In this document: piece by piece, positions 22,216 through 30,891 of the stretch
Layout: the number at the start of each line of letters is the position of its first letter
How positions within the stretch are numbered: the first letter of the stretch is position 1
Assembly (NCBI GenBank): GCA_002498985.1
Contig: DAJO01000031.1
Coordinates: 29,059 to 60,139 of the forward strand
Source: Euryarchaeota archaeon UBA257
GTDB taxonomy: Archaea > Thermoplasmatota > Poseidoniia > Poseidoniales > Thalassarchaeaceae
Reading direction: 5' to 3'
DNA length: 31,081 nucleotides
Translations under genes and position numbers: made by a program
The notes under the pieces: generated by a model
What the model saw: only the letters and a program-made list of their open reading frames with translations
Databases searched by the model: none
What the model was told of the DNA's origin: nothing

Positions 22216-24207
22216 TCATTCTGATTCAGAATGTTCATCCCTATTAGCATTAGAGCCACCGGTAAATATTGACAGGCCAAGAAGAATACTAATCATTAGT
22301 AACCCATTTCCTGGCTCTGCAATCCATGAAAATAATGCATTACTATTGAAAGTAGATTTTGCTTCAAGAGTGATTGGAATTCTGAGTTCGATACCAAAAT
22401 TATCTACTAAAACTAATTCTCCTCTAGCTATCATTCCGGGCACTAACAAATTATCTGGTTCAATAACGATCTCGATATCATCGCCTGGGCTAATAGTCAT
22501 GCTAGATTCCAAACTTGCTATCCTTGAAGCCGCACCCTGTATTTCAAGGTTGTAAAATCTTGATTCTTCCCCTTCAAAATCAGGTATTATAGAAATTTTA
22601 TTATTCTTTTCTGAATCAACTAGTAGTAAGAAATCATCTGTAATGATTCGGTGACCAACTTGATGCCATTTTAAATCAATTTCTCTTAAATTAGATTCAC
22701 AACCTAACGTGCCAATAATATTACCAGATGAAGGGAAATTATGATCTATTGTCATAATTGAAACTATTGAGGTACCAGAAGATAATTCCATAGTTCGGTT
22801 AATATTATTCCCATTATATGCATTAATTTCAATAGAGAAATTACATGTCGAATCAGTATTAACTTCTACAAAAATTGATTCACCGTTAAGTAATTCTACG
22901 GGCTGACGAGGAGTTAGAACATTGGAACTATTTATTTCGATAACTGGTGTGATGGAAATTAAATAATTGCCACTATCTGAGGATTCTACACTAGCAAACC
23001 AACTAACCAAACGTCCTCTGTTGTCATATATCATCATTCCATCTGATTGTTCGATATTGCCGAACTTTGTACCGTCAGTAAAAACATCACCAACACTACC
23101 TGAATCCTTATTCCTAATCAAAGCATCATCGCCATCAGCTTCAATGATTTTTAACCATGCATTATTTGAATCCGTATTTACGAGGTTGCTACTAGTGTCT
23201 CCATTATTGAGATCTTGGTATTCAACTAATATTCCGTGCCCAGGAAGTGATGAATCAAAACCAAAATTACCTCTATTTGTTATCTTGATATATTCTCCGG
23301 GACCTGTCTCGATTGAAAGATAATCGCCACCATTAGAAATAGGATCCAGAGTGAAATTACCACCGACATTAGGGTCGACGACAATCCTCCTATCAATTCC
23401 GATTAATTCTAATGTTGAGGAGGAAGGTAAAGCCGGTGAGTTGCCGTTACCATTCCAATTCCCACTAGCCATTATTCCCCATTCACCTATTCCATTCCAA
23501 TTGCTTGTTGGAAGAGAACTATGGACATCATACAAATCATAAGCACCCATCTGGTGAAGCATTTCATGAACAATGGTCCCCACTCCGGACTTAGTAGAAG
23601 CAATAGTGTAATGATTAATTGACCATTTATCAATAACTATTGGATTATCTAGCCCTGACATGTGACTCCAAATTGAACTTGCTCCGCCACCAATTTCTTG
23701 TGGATTCGCAGAATGAAGTATTAGAATTCTGTCAACTATACCATCATCATCAAAATCCCAAGGTGATAAATCTTTATTCAATAAAGAATCTTTAACTGCA
23801 TTTTCTACTAGATTGTCTACACCTGCGCCATCGGTCCCCGAATCTCTACCGTTTTCTCCATCCTGACCCCAAAAGTCGATATTATAGTTAGATATCCAAA
23901 CCTCATCTAAAATTGTTGTATTGAGAATTGACTTGCCAGCATTAATTTGATTAATATAATCGCTAGCAGAGCTTTCAGAATCAAGAATTATTTCGGCTCT
24001 ATTCGAATCGAATACATCTCCTTCAAAAGTAACAGGTATTACAAGCCAATTTTCATTTTCTTGAAGGCCGACTAAGATATCATGTTCATGTTGGCTCTCA
24101 TTATGAATCTGATCATCTAGCCATTCATTAATGACTTCAGAATATATATTTGCCAAAAAGCCGAAAGAAACTATCGCGAGTGCCAGAATTGCTCGCGTCT
24201 TTCTCAT
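22216..24207 (-). CDS. Secreted M6-type (immune inhibitor A-like) metalloprotease
   Basis: A 663-residue exported zinc protease. The chosen ATG at 24207 opens a clean signal peptide (MRKTRAILALAIVSFGFLANIYS); a longer frame would overlap tatC. The zinc site HEMLHQMGAYDLYD (His214, Glu215, His218) and the downstream GEWGIMASGNWNG loop, whose Met supplies the met-turn, are characteristic of M6 peptidases. A beta-rich, Asn/Ser/Asp-rich region follows, then a C-terminal membrane segment (GLLMISILLGLSIF) and an acidic tail, so it is probably surface-bound. It could degrade marine protein for uptake. The signal lacks a twin-arginine motif, so it is a Sec rather than Tat substrate in spite of tatC just upstream. 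Confidence 0.85.
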   Translation of the reverse strand: MRKTRAILALAIVSFGFLANIYSEVINEWLDDQIHNESQHEHDILVGLQENENWLVIPVTFEGDVFDSNRAEIILDSESSASDYINQINAGKSILNTTILDEVWISNYNIDFWGQDGENGRDSGTDGAGVDNLVENAVKDSLLNKDLSPWDFDDDGIVDRILILHSANPQEIGGGASSIWSHMSGLDNPIVIDKWSINHYTIASTKSGVGTIVHEMLHQMGAYDLYDVHSSLPTSNWNGIGEWGIMASGNWNGNGNSPALPSSSTLELIGIDRRIVVDPNVGGNFTLDPISNGGDYLSIETGPGEYIKITNRGNFGFDSSLPGHGILVEYQDLNNGDTSSNLVNTDSNNAWLKIIEADGDDALIRNKDSGSVGDVFTDGTKFGNIEQSDGMMIYDNRGRLVSWFASVESSDSGNYLISITPVIEINSSNVLTPRQPVELLNGESIFVEVNTDSTCNFSIEINAYNGNNINRTMELSSGTSIVSIMTIDHNFPSSGNIIGTLGCESNLREIDLKWHQVGHRIITDDFLLLVDSEKNNKISIIPDFEGEESRFYNLEIQGAASRIASLESSMTISPGDDIEIVIEPDNLLVPGMIARGELVLVDNFGIELRIPITLEAKSTFNSNALFSWIAEPGNGLLMISILLGLSIFTGGSNANRDEHSESE

Positions 24208-24259
24208 ATATGCCGCTAAACTAACTATGATTTGAATACGATGTATTTTTGTTCGATAA

Positions 24260-24991
24260 TTATTCAAAAATTGGGGTGAGGCGAGATATAGAATCAGCAA
24301 ACAATACTGTCAGAAGAGATATTATAATCCTTAATCCATCATAAGTACTAGGAAGAGATAATAATACTAAAGAGAAACAAATCAAAAGGATCCTAATTCG
24401 TATTCTAGATTCATTATCTGTAACCATACCAAAAAACCGAGACATTGAAAGAACTAAAGTAGTTAATGTCCCGATAACCAATATCCATGAAACCCCAATG
24501 CCTAAACTAATTATTGAAACGGCATCATACCTAGCAGATACAATATTATTTCCACCTTCAACCATCCCAACTTCGTCGAAATAATTTACTAAAAAAGGAA
24601 GAGCAATAAACCATATTAGATACAGTAAAATGGGTATAATAACTCCACTGAAGAGTAAAGAAAGTGTAAACCATTTTTTTTCTCTGTCATATAATCCTGG
24701 TAATGCGAAATTTCTAATTTTATATGTGGTGTAAGGCAATATCATTGCAATAGAAAAAATAAGTAATAAAGCCCACTTAGTATCAATCCAGTCATATGGA
24801 CTATATACAGAAAATACAAAATTATCAGCATCTAATGAAAGACTTTCGAGCCAATTCCCTAGAATATCATCGATATAAAAAGAAAGGAATATAGATACCA
24901 TAACTACTCCCAAAGCACTAAATCGAATTATCTTAAATAACTCAGAAAAGTGTTCTGAGAAGGTCATTTTTTCATTCTGATAAAATTCCAT
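24260..24991 (-). CDS. tatC: Twin-arginine translocase subunit TatC
   Basis: A 243-residue polytopic protein with six hydrophobic stretches. The cytoplasmic N-terminus TFSEHFSELFKIIR corresponds to the HLxELRxR block that binds the twin-arginine signal, and LPYTTYKIRNFALPGLYDREKKW matches the conserved second cytoplasmic loop (P...Y..W.F..PGLY..EK). The match is divergent but the topology and both conserved blocks agree. TatC moves folded, often cofactor-bearing, proteins across the membrane. No tatA is present nearby. The start abuts the stop of the upstream surface-protein gene with no gap; an internal Met at 24967 is an alternative start. Confidence 0.83.
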   Translation of the reverse strand: MEFYQNEKMTFSEHFSELFKIIRFSALGVVMVSIFLSFYIDDILGNWLESLSLDADNFVFSVYSPYDWIDTKWALLLIFSIAMILPYTTYKIRNFALPGLYDREKKWFTLSLLFSGVIIPILLYLIWFIALPFLVNYFDEVGMVEGGNNIVSARYDAVSIISLGIGVSWILVIGTLTTLVLSMSRFFGMVTDNESRIRIRILLICFSLVLLSLPSTYDGLRIIISLLTVLFADSISRLTPIFE

Positions 24992-26047
24992 TCAAAGTAA
25001 ATCCTTAACTTTAGGTTTTGCTCTTGCAGCTAAAATTGTCCGATAAAAGCAGTAAGCAAACCATCCACTTAACAAGAATGTAAATCCTATTACAAAACTA
25101 GTAAGATCTGTGACATTTTGTGCTTCTGGATCTAAAACTGCTCTAGGAGGGAACTCTAGGACTGCGTCTTCAGCCAACCATCTTACTGCAATAACGAATG
25201 AAACTAAACTGAAGAACAATTGTCTCAATGCTTGTGGATAGGCCAACTCTGATGCTAAATACTCAGGTCCATCATCATATTTTCTTTCAAGTATCTCTCT
25301 TTGTACAAGTGCTCCAATAATTAATGCAGTTAAACTGAACCAATAAAACATACTACCTTGTTCATAAATTTTCATAGAAAGCGCTTCTTGTCTCTTAGCC
25401 TCTTTCTCAGCATCAGTTTCTTCTAGAAGGAATAAGGAGTCATAATCACCTACTGAAATAGTTCTTGTGGACAATGTAGCTTCATCTTCACCTTCTGCAA
25501 TAGTACCTGGAGGGCTGATAGAAAATGCCAGTAAATTCCAATAATCTTCGGCATCTGGTATTCCTCCACCATCTACTGAGTTACCTGCTAACCAGAAATT
25601 TACTGTTCCGCTGTCATTAGAAGGAGCTGTCCAAGTAACTATCCATATACCATCTGAGTCTGTTTCGCTGTGAGATATATCTGCTTCGGTATCTGCAGCA
25701 ACACGAATTTCTTGATCATCATTCCAAGAAAACACACCGATGGAATCAGAAGATAGTAAAAATCCTGCTTTAGAGTTACCTTCTCCTCCGGAAAGTGTTA
25801 ATGAATCTGCTACCTTGATTGTAAACTCATAACTCTCACCTAATTCATACATAATAGGGACACTTGTAATCATTACAACAGCTCTCTCTGAGGCTGCGCC
25901 GTTATTATGGCACGAACACCCATATTTTACTGTTGGATCGCCATCCTGATTCAGGTACGGAGGCCCTCCACTATTTCCTAAAGCAGGAATTGCAGCCATA
26001 CCTATAATCAAAAGAACGACTAGAGCTTTGGAGTTGATGCTCGCCAT
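24992..26047 (-). CDS. Membrane-anchored surface protein with a CSCH motif (Reeler/choice-of-anchor-V-like)
   Basis: A 351-residue exported protein. After a signal peptide (ALVVLLIIGMAAIPALG) comes GGPPYLNQDGDPTVKYGCSCHNNG with Cys44, Cys46 and His47, then a beta-sandwich-like domain (YEFTIKVAD ... SKAGFLLSS ... WIVTWTAPSNDSGTVNFWLAG) that resembles Reeler / choice-of-anchor V domains, which often carry a CxxCH near the N-terminus. Here only one residue separates the Cys pair, so it is not a canonical haem site. Three membrane segments follow a charged stretch (about residues 233-350). A GTG at 26056 would add three residues. It is followed directly by tatC and lies downstream of pntB. Function unknown; electron transfer or metal binding at the surface is a guess. 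Confidence 0.72.
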   Translation of the reverse strand: MASINSKALVVLLIIGMAAIPALGNSGGPPYLNQDGDPTVKYGCSCHNNGAASERAVVMITSVPIMYELGESYEFTIKVADSLTLSGGEGNSKAGFLLSSDSIGVFSWNDDQEIRVAADTEADISHSETDSDGIWIVTWTAPSNDSGTVNFWLAGNSVDGGGIPDAEDYWNLLAFSISPPGTIAEGEDEATLSTRTISVGDYDSLFLLEETDAEKEAKRQEALSMKIYEQGSMFYWFSLTALIIGALVQREILERKYDDGPEYLASELAYPQALRQLFFSLVSFVIAVRWLAEDAVLEFPPRAVLDPEAQNVTDLTSFVIGFTFLLSGWFAYCFYRTILAARAKPKVKDLL

Positions 26048-26122
26048 ACAGTACACCTATGTTATTTCGAGTGTTGACTACCACATAACCGTTACTTTAC
26101 GATGACCTTTGAATTGATGAAA

Positions 26123-27547
26123 TTACAAGTCCTTAATTGCAGAGTTTAATTCATTCATCATCTTCTTCCCATCACCAAATAACATCATAGTTTTATCCTC
26201 ATAGAAGAGATCATTGTCAACTCCTGCATAGCCAACGGACAAACTTCTCTTGATTATCACAACTGTTCTTGCTTTATCAGCATCGATTATTGGCATACCC
26301 GCCAAAGGACCTTCTCCACTTCTTGCGGCGGGATTACAAGTATCATTTGCACCAATGACTACTGCCATATCGCATTCGGGGAATTCAGGATTAATATCTT
26401 CCATCTCAATAAGTTGATCATATGGTACATTTGCTTCTGCGAGTAGGACATTCATATGTCCGGGCATACGGCCTGCAACAGGGTGAATTGCATACTTTAC
26501 TTCGGTTTGGAATCTTTCTTGAAGAAGGTCCGCGAATTCTTTAACTTGATGTTGGCACTGACTTACTGCCATTCCATAACCAGGTACAATAATTACTTTT
26601 TGTGCTCCATCAACCATCATTGCGACTTCTTCTGCATCTGAGCCAACTTTCGTTCTAGTAAGAGTCTCTTTCTCGGTACCACCAAATGATTTGAATAGAA
26701 CATCTGGCAGTGTTCTATTCATCGCTTTGCACATAATGAAAGTTAGTATTAACCCCGATGCTCCTACTAAGGATCCAGCCACTATTAGTACACTATTACC
26801 AATAATAAAGCCCGTAAACGCAGCAGCTATCCCTGAAAAGGAGTTTAGTAAAGATACAACTACTGGCATATCTGCTCCTCCAATAGGCAAAACAATAATG
26901 ATTCCTAAAACACTGGAAATTAATATAATGGCGAATAATATTTCTTGGTCACGTGGGTCAGAGATACTGAGATAAATTAATGCTAAAACTGCAAATGTCA
27001 ATGAAACTTTAACATAATTTAACCATGATGGACCCCAAGTTGGTGTCCTGAACCATTTGCCAAATATTTCTACCCCCCCCTTAAGTTTGAACATAGCCAA
27101 AATTGAACCAGTGAGGGTCATCCAACCGACTAAAGCAGAGAGTCCTGCGGCTACCATTAAGACTTCTAATTCTAATCCAGAGGGTAGTAATAAATCATCG
27201 TTTTCAATATATTTCCATGATTCAGATAGGGCAACCAAAGCAGATGCCGCGCCACCAAATCCATTGAATAAAGCAACTAATTCTGGCATACCTGTCATTT
27301 CAACTTTGACTGCCATGATATAACCAATTGCAGAACCTACAAGTATTCCTGAAATGATAAGTGTCCATTGTGCACCTCCTTCTAAGTGCATATCCGCTAC
27401 AGTGGTTAGGACTGCAACTAGCATACCCATTGCGCCTAATTGATTACCCGCTGGCGCGGTTCTTGGATGACCCAATTTTTTAAGACCGAGGATGAACAAA
27501 GATGCTGAAATGAGATAACCGATTGATACCCATTCACTAAATATCAT
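26123..27547 (-). CDS. pntB: NAD(P) transhydrogenase beta subunit
   Basis: A 474-residue subunit. Residues 1-270 form a membrane domain (dII) with about nine helices, including GHPRTAPAGNQLGAMGM and the conserved GLPIGGADMPVV-like VLPIGGADMPVV. The C-terminal dIII binds NADP(H): VIIVPGYGMAVSQCQH, AIHPVAGRMPGHMNVLLAEA and VVIGANDTCNPAA are all typical. With the two alpha subunits it forms the proton-driven pump that makes NADPH from NADH. An eight-G run in the coding strand at 27073-27080 is read through in frame, so the gene is intact. It starts 2 nt after pntA2. Confidence 0.96.
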   Translation of the reverse strand: MIFSEWVSIGYLISASLFILGLKKLGHPRTAPAGNQLGAMGMLVAVLTTVADMHLEGGAQWTLIISGILVGSAIGYIMAVKVEMTGMPELVALFNGFGGAASALVALSESWKYIENDDLLLPSGLELEVLMVAAGLSALVGWMTLTGSILAMFKLKGGVEIFGKWFRTPTWGPSWLNYVKVSLTFAVLALIYLSISDPRDQEILFAIILISSVLGIIIVLPIGGADMPVVVSLLNSFSGIAAAFTGFIIGNSVLIVAGSLVGASGLILTFIMCKAMNRTLPDVLFKSFGGTEKETLTRTKVGSDAEEVAMMVDGAQKVIIVPGYGMAVSQCQHQVKEFADLLQERFQTEVKYAIHPVAGRMPGHMNVLLAEANVPYDQLIEMEDINPEFPECDMAVVIGANDTCNPAARSGEGPLAGMPIIDADKARTVVIIKRSLSVGYAGVDNDLFYEDKTMMLFGDGKKMMNELNSAIKDL

Positions 27548-27549
27548 AA

Positions 27550-27867
27550 TTAGTCCTCCTTTCTCTTATTTTTCCCAGCAATCATATTCAACATACGATT
27601 GGTTACTGCGAAACCACCGATTACATTTATCATTGCTAATACGATAGCTAAAAATGCTAACAAACCAGAAACCAAAGTTTCGCCACCATCATATGCAACG
27701 TTAGCACCTATTAGAGCACCCACTACACTGATACCTGAAATTGCATTTGCTCCACTCATTAGTGGAGTATGGAGCATTGCAGGGACCTTGGTTATTAACT
27801 CAAATCCAAGAAATATTGATAGAACGAAAAGGGTAATTGATCCTATAAGTAGTTCAGGAGTCATCAA
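27550..27867 (-). CDS. pntA2: NAD(P) transhydrogenase alpha-2 (membrane) subunit
   Basis: A 105-residue protein of three to four membrane helices: LIGSITLFVLSIFLGFELI, HTPLMSGANAISGISVVGALIGA and a C-terminal AFLAIVLAMINVIGGFAV. It is the C-terminal portion of E. coli PntA coded as a separate gene, the three-gene arrangement of Rhodospirillum rubrum. It overlaps pntA1 by 4 nt and precedes pntB by 2 nt. Confidence 0.94.
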   Translation of the reverse strand: MMTPELLIGSITLFVLSIFLGFELITKVPAMLHTPLMSGANAISGISVVGALIGANVAYDGGETLVSGLLAFLAIVLAMINVIGGFAVTNRMLNMIAGKNKRKED

Positions 27868-29024
27868 AGAACACCTCCTAATCGTGTTTGTTTATCGTGG
27901 ATTTTTCCACCCTTACATATCAAAACTCCACCCATACCTGGAACATAAAAATCGGATTCTTCTGGTGAGCCAAATAGAATGTCATCATCATCAGAAATAA
28001 TTAGTTCACCCTCACTAACTATGGAACTAATAAAAGTTGTAAGATTATTAGAAAATAGCATACTGGCAGTATTCGCTAAAGTTCCCGGAAGATTAGACGT
28101 TCCTACAATTATTACCCCATTATCAGTAGTGTATACTTCTCCAGGTTTTGTCAATTCACAATTACCACCTACGTCAGCATTCATATCGACGATAACTGTC
28201 CCTGATTTGAATGTCGAAACAGCAGAAGCAGGTATCGTTATTGGGGCAGGTCGACCAAAAATCCTAGCTGTAGTTACAATAATATCAGATTCTGAAGCCA
28301 CTTCACAAACCGTATCATTAACTTTCTTGATAAACTCTGGAGTCAATGGTTTTGCATAACCAGAATCATCCTCGAAGTCATCCATACCTTCCACTTCAAT
28401 AAAACGACCACCGACAGATTCTATTTGCTCCGCTGCAGATTTCCTGACATCAGATGCATAAACAATTGCCCCTAATCTCTTTGCAGTAGCAATTGCCTGA
28501 AGGCCTGCTACTCCGCTACCCATTATCACTACTTTAGCCGGTTTAACTGTACCTGCAGATGTTGTCATCATCGGAATTCCTCGAGGAACATAGGACGCAC
28601 CTAATAGCACGGCCTTGTAACCGGCTAAGTTATCTTGACTTGAGTTTACATCCATGGATTGGGCTCTGGATAACCTTCTAGGAATCATATCCATGGAGAA
28701 GAGAGTTACATTCGAATCAATACAAGATTTAATTTTTTCAGGATGTCGAAATGGATCTGCAACACATACTAAATTCATGCCATCTCTCAACTCAGATGAA
28801 TCTAACATCCTAATCGACATAATAATTTCACACGAAAGTGCCTCTTCTCTAGAGCAAATATTTGCTCCTGCGGCAGAGTAATCAGAATCTGAATAATTGG
28901 ATTTTTCTCCTGCACCTTTTTCAAGAAAAACTTCCAAACCTTTTTTCATTAATTTTTTCACAGAATTAGGTACAATAGCAACTCTATTTTCACCAACCGG
29001 CTCTGTCAATACTCCTAACCTCAT
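27864..29024 (-). CDS. pntA1: NAD(P) transhydrogenase alpha-1 (NAD-binding) subunit
   Basis: A 386-residue soluble subunit of the AlaDH/PNT family. It opens MRLGVLTEPVGENRVAIVP, carries the NAD-binding fold VVIMGSGVAGLQAIATAKRLGA, and TPEFIKKVNDTV and AVSTFKSGTVIVDMN, all family blocks. It is dI of the transhydrogenase and oxidises NADH on the cytoplasmic side. Alanine dehydrogenase is excluded by the two downstream pnt genes. It begins the pntA1-A2-B operon. The 117 nt upstream, to the CPBP gene end, contain no open frame or RNA that I can recognise; no clear TATA box was found. Confidence 0.95.
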   Translation of the reverse strand: MRLGVLTEPVGENRVAIVPNSVKKLMKKGLEVFLEKGAGEKSNYSDSDYSAAGANICSREEALSCEIIMSIRMLDSSELRDGMNLVCVADPFRHPEKIKSCIDSNVTLFSMDMIPRRLSRAQSMDVNSSQDNLAGYKAVLLGASYVPRGIPMMTTSAGTVKPAKVVIMGSGVAGLQAIATAKRLGAIVYASDVRKSAAEQIESVGGRFIEVEGMDDFEDDSGYAKPLTPEFIKKVNDTVCEVASESDIIVTTARIFGRPAPITIPASAVSTFKSGTVIVDMNADVGGNCELTKPGEVYTTDNGVIIVGTSNLPGTLANTASMLFSNNLTTFISSIVSEGELIISDDDDILFGSPEESDFYVPGMGGVLICKGGKIHDKQTRLGGVL

Positions 29025-29141
29025 AATACCACATCTACAAATTCAAGCCTAGGCTCATTGTTGTTGAACATAGCGAACGTAATCAGATTATTGAATGAAA
29101 CGGGTGGATGTCTTCAAAAAAGGTTTCAAAGTAGGAGAAAA

Positions 29142-29858
29142 TTAGAATAAAATTGTATATCCAATACCAAAAACTGCCACATCACAAATTGCATGTGAAA
29201 GCCAGCAAACCCAAATTGAACGGAATCTGACATATAGCCAAGACCATATTGCTGCAGCAGATAAAAGTCCAAAACAAGCAATGATTGTTTGCCACCAAAT
29301 GAATCCAAATAAATGCAATGCTATAGCGTGATGAAGGGTGAACATAGCCGCTGAAAAGACTATTCCAATTACGTCACTGCGAAATAATTCAGAAGACTTT
29401 GTGGTAATGAACCACCTAAATACATATTCCTCTAGTAGGCTATTGATAAATATCCAATAAAACATTCCAAGAATATATAAATTTATATTATCTAGGCCTT
29501 TTGATTGTAATATATCGACCATTCCATCTATATCTAATGTTTCATTGAATAAAAACCAAGTAATTAAAATTATTAAAGACATCAGTATTCCTGTTATCAA
29601 CCCCCAAACTATTCCTTCCTTAGTAGGAGATTTTTTTGAGATTGGTTTCCTTTCTACCTTCAGATACCATATTGTTGGAACTAAGAAAATCCAAACTTTA
29701 CAAGATGCAAAGAATAATTGAGACAACAATTCATTTTCAATTATTTCGATACCAAATATAACCGATGCAGAGGGTATAAAGCCAACCAATAATATGGCGA
29801 TGAGAGGTTTATCACGTAACTCCATTATTTGTGCTATAATATTTGATGTAATGAACAT
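29142..29858 (-). CDS. CPBP-family intramembrane metalloprotease (CAAX/Abi type)
   Basis: A polytopic protein of about 238 residues with some seven hydrophobic stretches. The three CPBP motifs are present: SLLEEYVFRWF (EExxxR; Glu143, Glu144, Arg148), FTLHHA (His176/177), and HAICD (His222, Asp226). The family cleaves prenylated or other membrane-embedded substrates; in archaea the roles are mostly unknown. The start is uncertain: ATG at 29858 is used here, GTG at 29882 would add 8 residues and ATG at 29825, next to an AATATTATAG stretch, would remove 11. It is divergent from mdh. No bacteriocin gene is near, so an immunity role is not suggested. Confidence 0.8.
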   Translation of the reverse strand: MFITSNIIAQIMELRDKPLIAILLVGFIPSASVIFGIEIIENELLSQLFFASCKVWIFLVPTIWYLKVERKPISKKSPTKEGIVWGLITGILMSLIILITWFLFNETLDIDGMVDILQSKGLDNINLYILGMFYWIFINSLLEEYVFRWFITTKSSELFRSDVIGIVFSAAMFTLHHAIALHLFGFIWWQTIIACFGLLSAAAIWSWLYVRFRSIWVCWLSHAICDVAVFGIGYTILF

Positions 29859-29922
29859 TCGCCCTACAATTGAGTTCAACACTCGCTAAAGGCTAAGGAT
29901 GAAACACCTACGGGGTGATAGT

Positions 29923-29926
29923 GAGG
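29923..29926 (+). promoter_or_regulatory. Ribosome binding site that decides the mdh start
   Basis: GAGG sits 8 nt before ATG 29935 and supports this start over an in-frame ATG at 29899. Confidence 0.5.
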
Positions 29927-29934
29927 ATGACTTT

Positions 29935-30873
29935 ATGGTAAGAGAATCGAGAAAGATTGCAGTGATAGGTGCAGGTAATGTAGGTGCAACATGCGCCTTT
30001 GTAATGGCCGAAAGAAAATTAGGAGACATTGTACTTCTTGATATATACGAAGGCTTCGCTAAAGGTAAAGCTCTTGACATGAGTCAAGGCGGCCAGGTTC
30101 TAAATTACGATGGAAAAATCACAGGCACTTCAAAGTACGAGGATATAGCTGACGCAGATGTTGTAGTGGTGACATCTGGTTTTCCTAGGCAACCGGGAAT
30201 GAGTCGAGAGGATCTAATCGGTAAAAATGCAGAAATAATTTCACAAGTAGGGGCTGGTATCAGAGATTTCGCACCAAATTCAATAGTAATAATGGTCACT
30301 AATCCATTAGATTTAATGACATATCATATGCAGAAAGTAACTGGTTTTGATTCAAACAGAGTTATAGGACAAGCAGGTATACTTGATTCCGCTAGAATGA
30401 CGCATTTTGTTTCAAAAGCAGTTGGATGCTCAAATGAAGATGTCCAAGCTATGGTTCTTGGAGGACACGGAGATACAATGGTCCCATTACCAAGATACAC
30501 CACTGTAGGAGGTATACCAATCACACAACTATTAGCTAGCGAAGAAATTAATGCTATATCTGAAAGAACGGCTAGTGGTGGCGGTGAAATAGTGAAATTA
30601 CTAGAAAGAGGGAGTGCTTTCTATGCACCGGGTAGCGCGGCAGCAATAATGGCGGAATCTGTTCTAAACGACAGGAAAAGAATGTTACCATGTAGTGCAC
30701 TTTTGAGTGGTCAATATGGCTTAGAAGATGTATACATAGGTGTGCCAGTATTGTTAGGAAAAAATGGTGTAGAGAGAATCGTTGAATTAGAATTAGAAGA
30801 TAGTGAATTGGAGAGTCTCCAAAGTTCGGCTAATTTCTATAAATCTCAGTTAAGAGATATTCTCGGCTATTAA
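29935..30873 (+). CDS. mdh: Malate dehydrogenase (LDH-like, NAD-type)
   Basis: A 312-residue tricarboxylic-acid-cycle enzyme interconverting malate and oxaloacetate. The nucleotide site is IAVIGAGNVGATCA, with Asp36 at the end of the second strand, which favours NAD over NADP. Substrate Arg85 and Arg91 are in GFPRQPGMSR, the Arg in place of Gln/Met marking malate rather than lactate specificity; Arg154 and the catalytic His178 are in GILDSARM and GGHGDTM. The C-terminal GVPVLLGKNGVERIVEL is complete. The start is set by the GAGG site and by family alignment; the preceding 12 residues are unlikely. An unknown gene follows 18 nt later on the same strand. Confidence 0.95.
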   Translation: MVRESRKIAVIGAGNVGATCAFVMAERKLGDIVLLDIYEGFAKGKALDMSQGGQVLNYDGKITGTSKYEDIADADVVVVTSGFPRQPGMSREDLIGKNAEIISQVGAGIRDFAPNSIVIMVTNPLDLMTYHMQKVTGFDSNRVIGQAGILDSARMTHFVSKAVGCSNEDVQAMVLGGHGDTMVPLPRYTTVGGIPITQLLASEEINAISERTASGGGEIVKLLERGSAFYAPGSAAAIMAESVLNDRKRMLPCSALLSGQYGLEDVYIGVPVLLGKNGVERIVELELEDSELESLQSSANFYKSQLRDILGY

Positions 30874-30891
30874 GGTAAAGAAGGCTCCAAA

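Noticed and set aside
24139..24207. Tat signal peptide on the M6 protease because tatC is next to it
   Set aside because: The n-region MRKTR lacks consecutive arginines, so a Sec signal is the better call.
27073..27080. Run of eight identical C (G in the gene) as a frameshift in pntB
   Set aside because: The reading frame continues through it with conserved PntB sequence on both sides.
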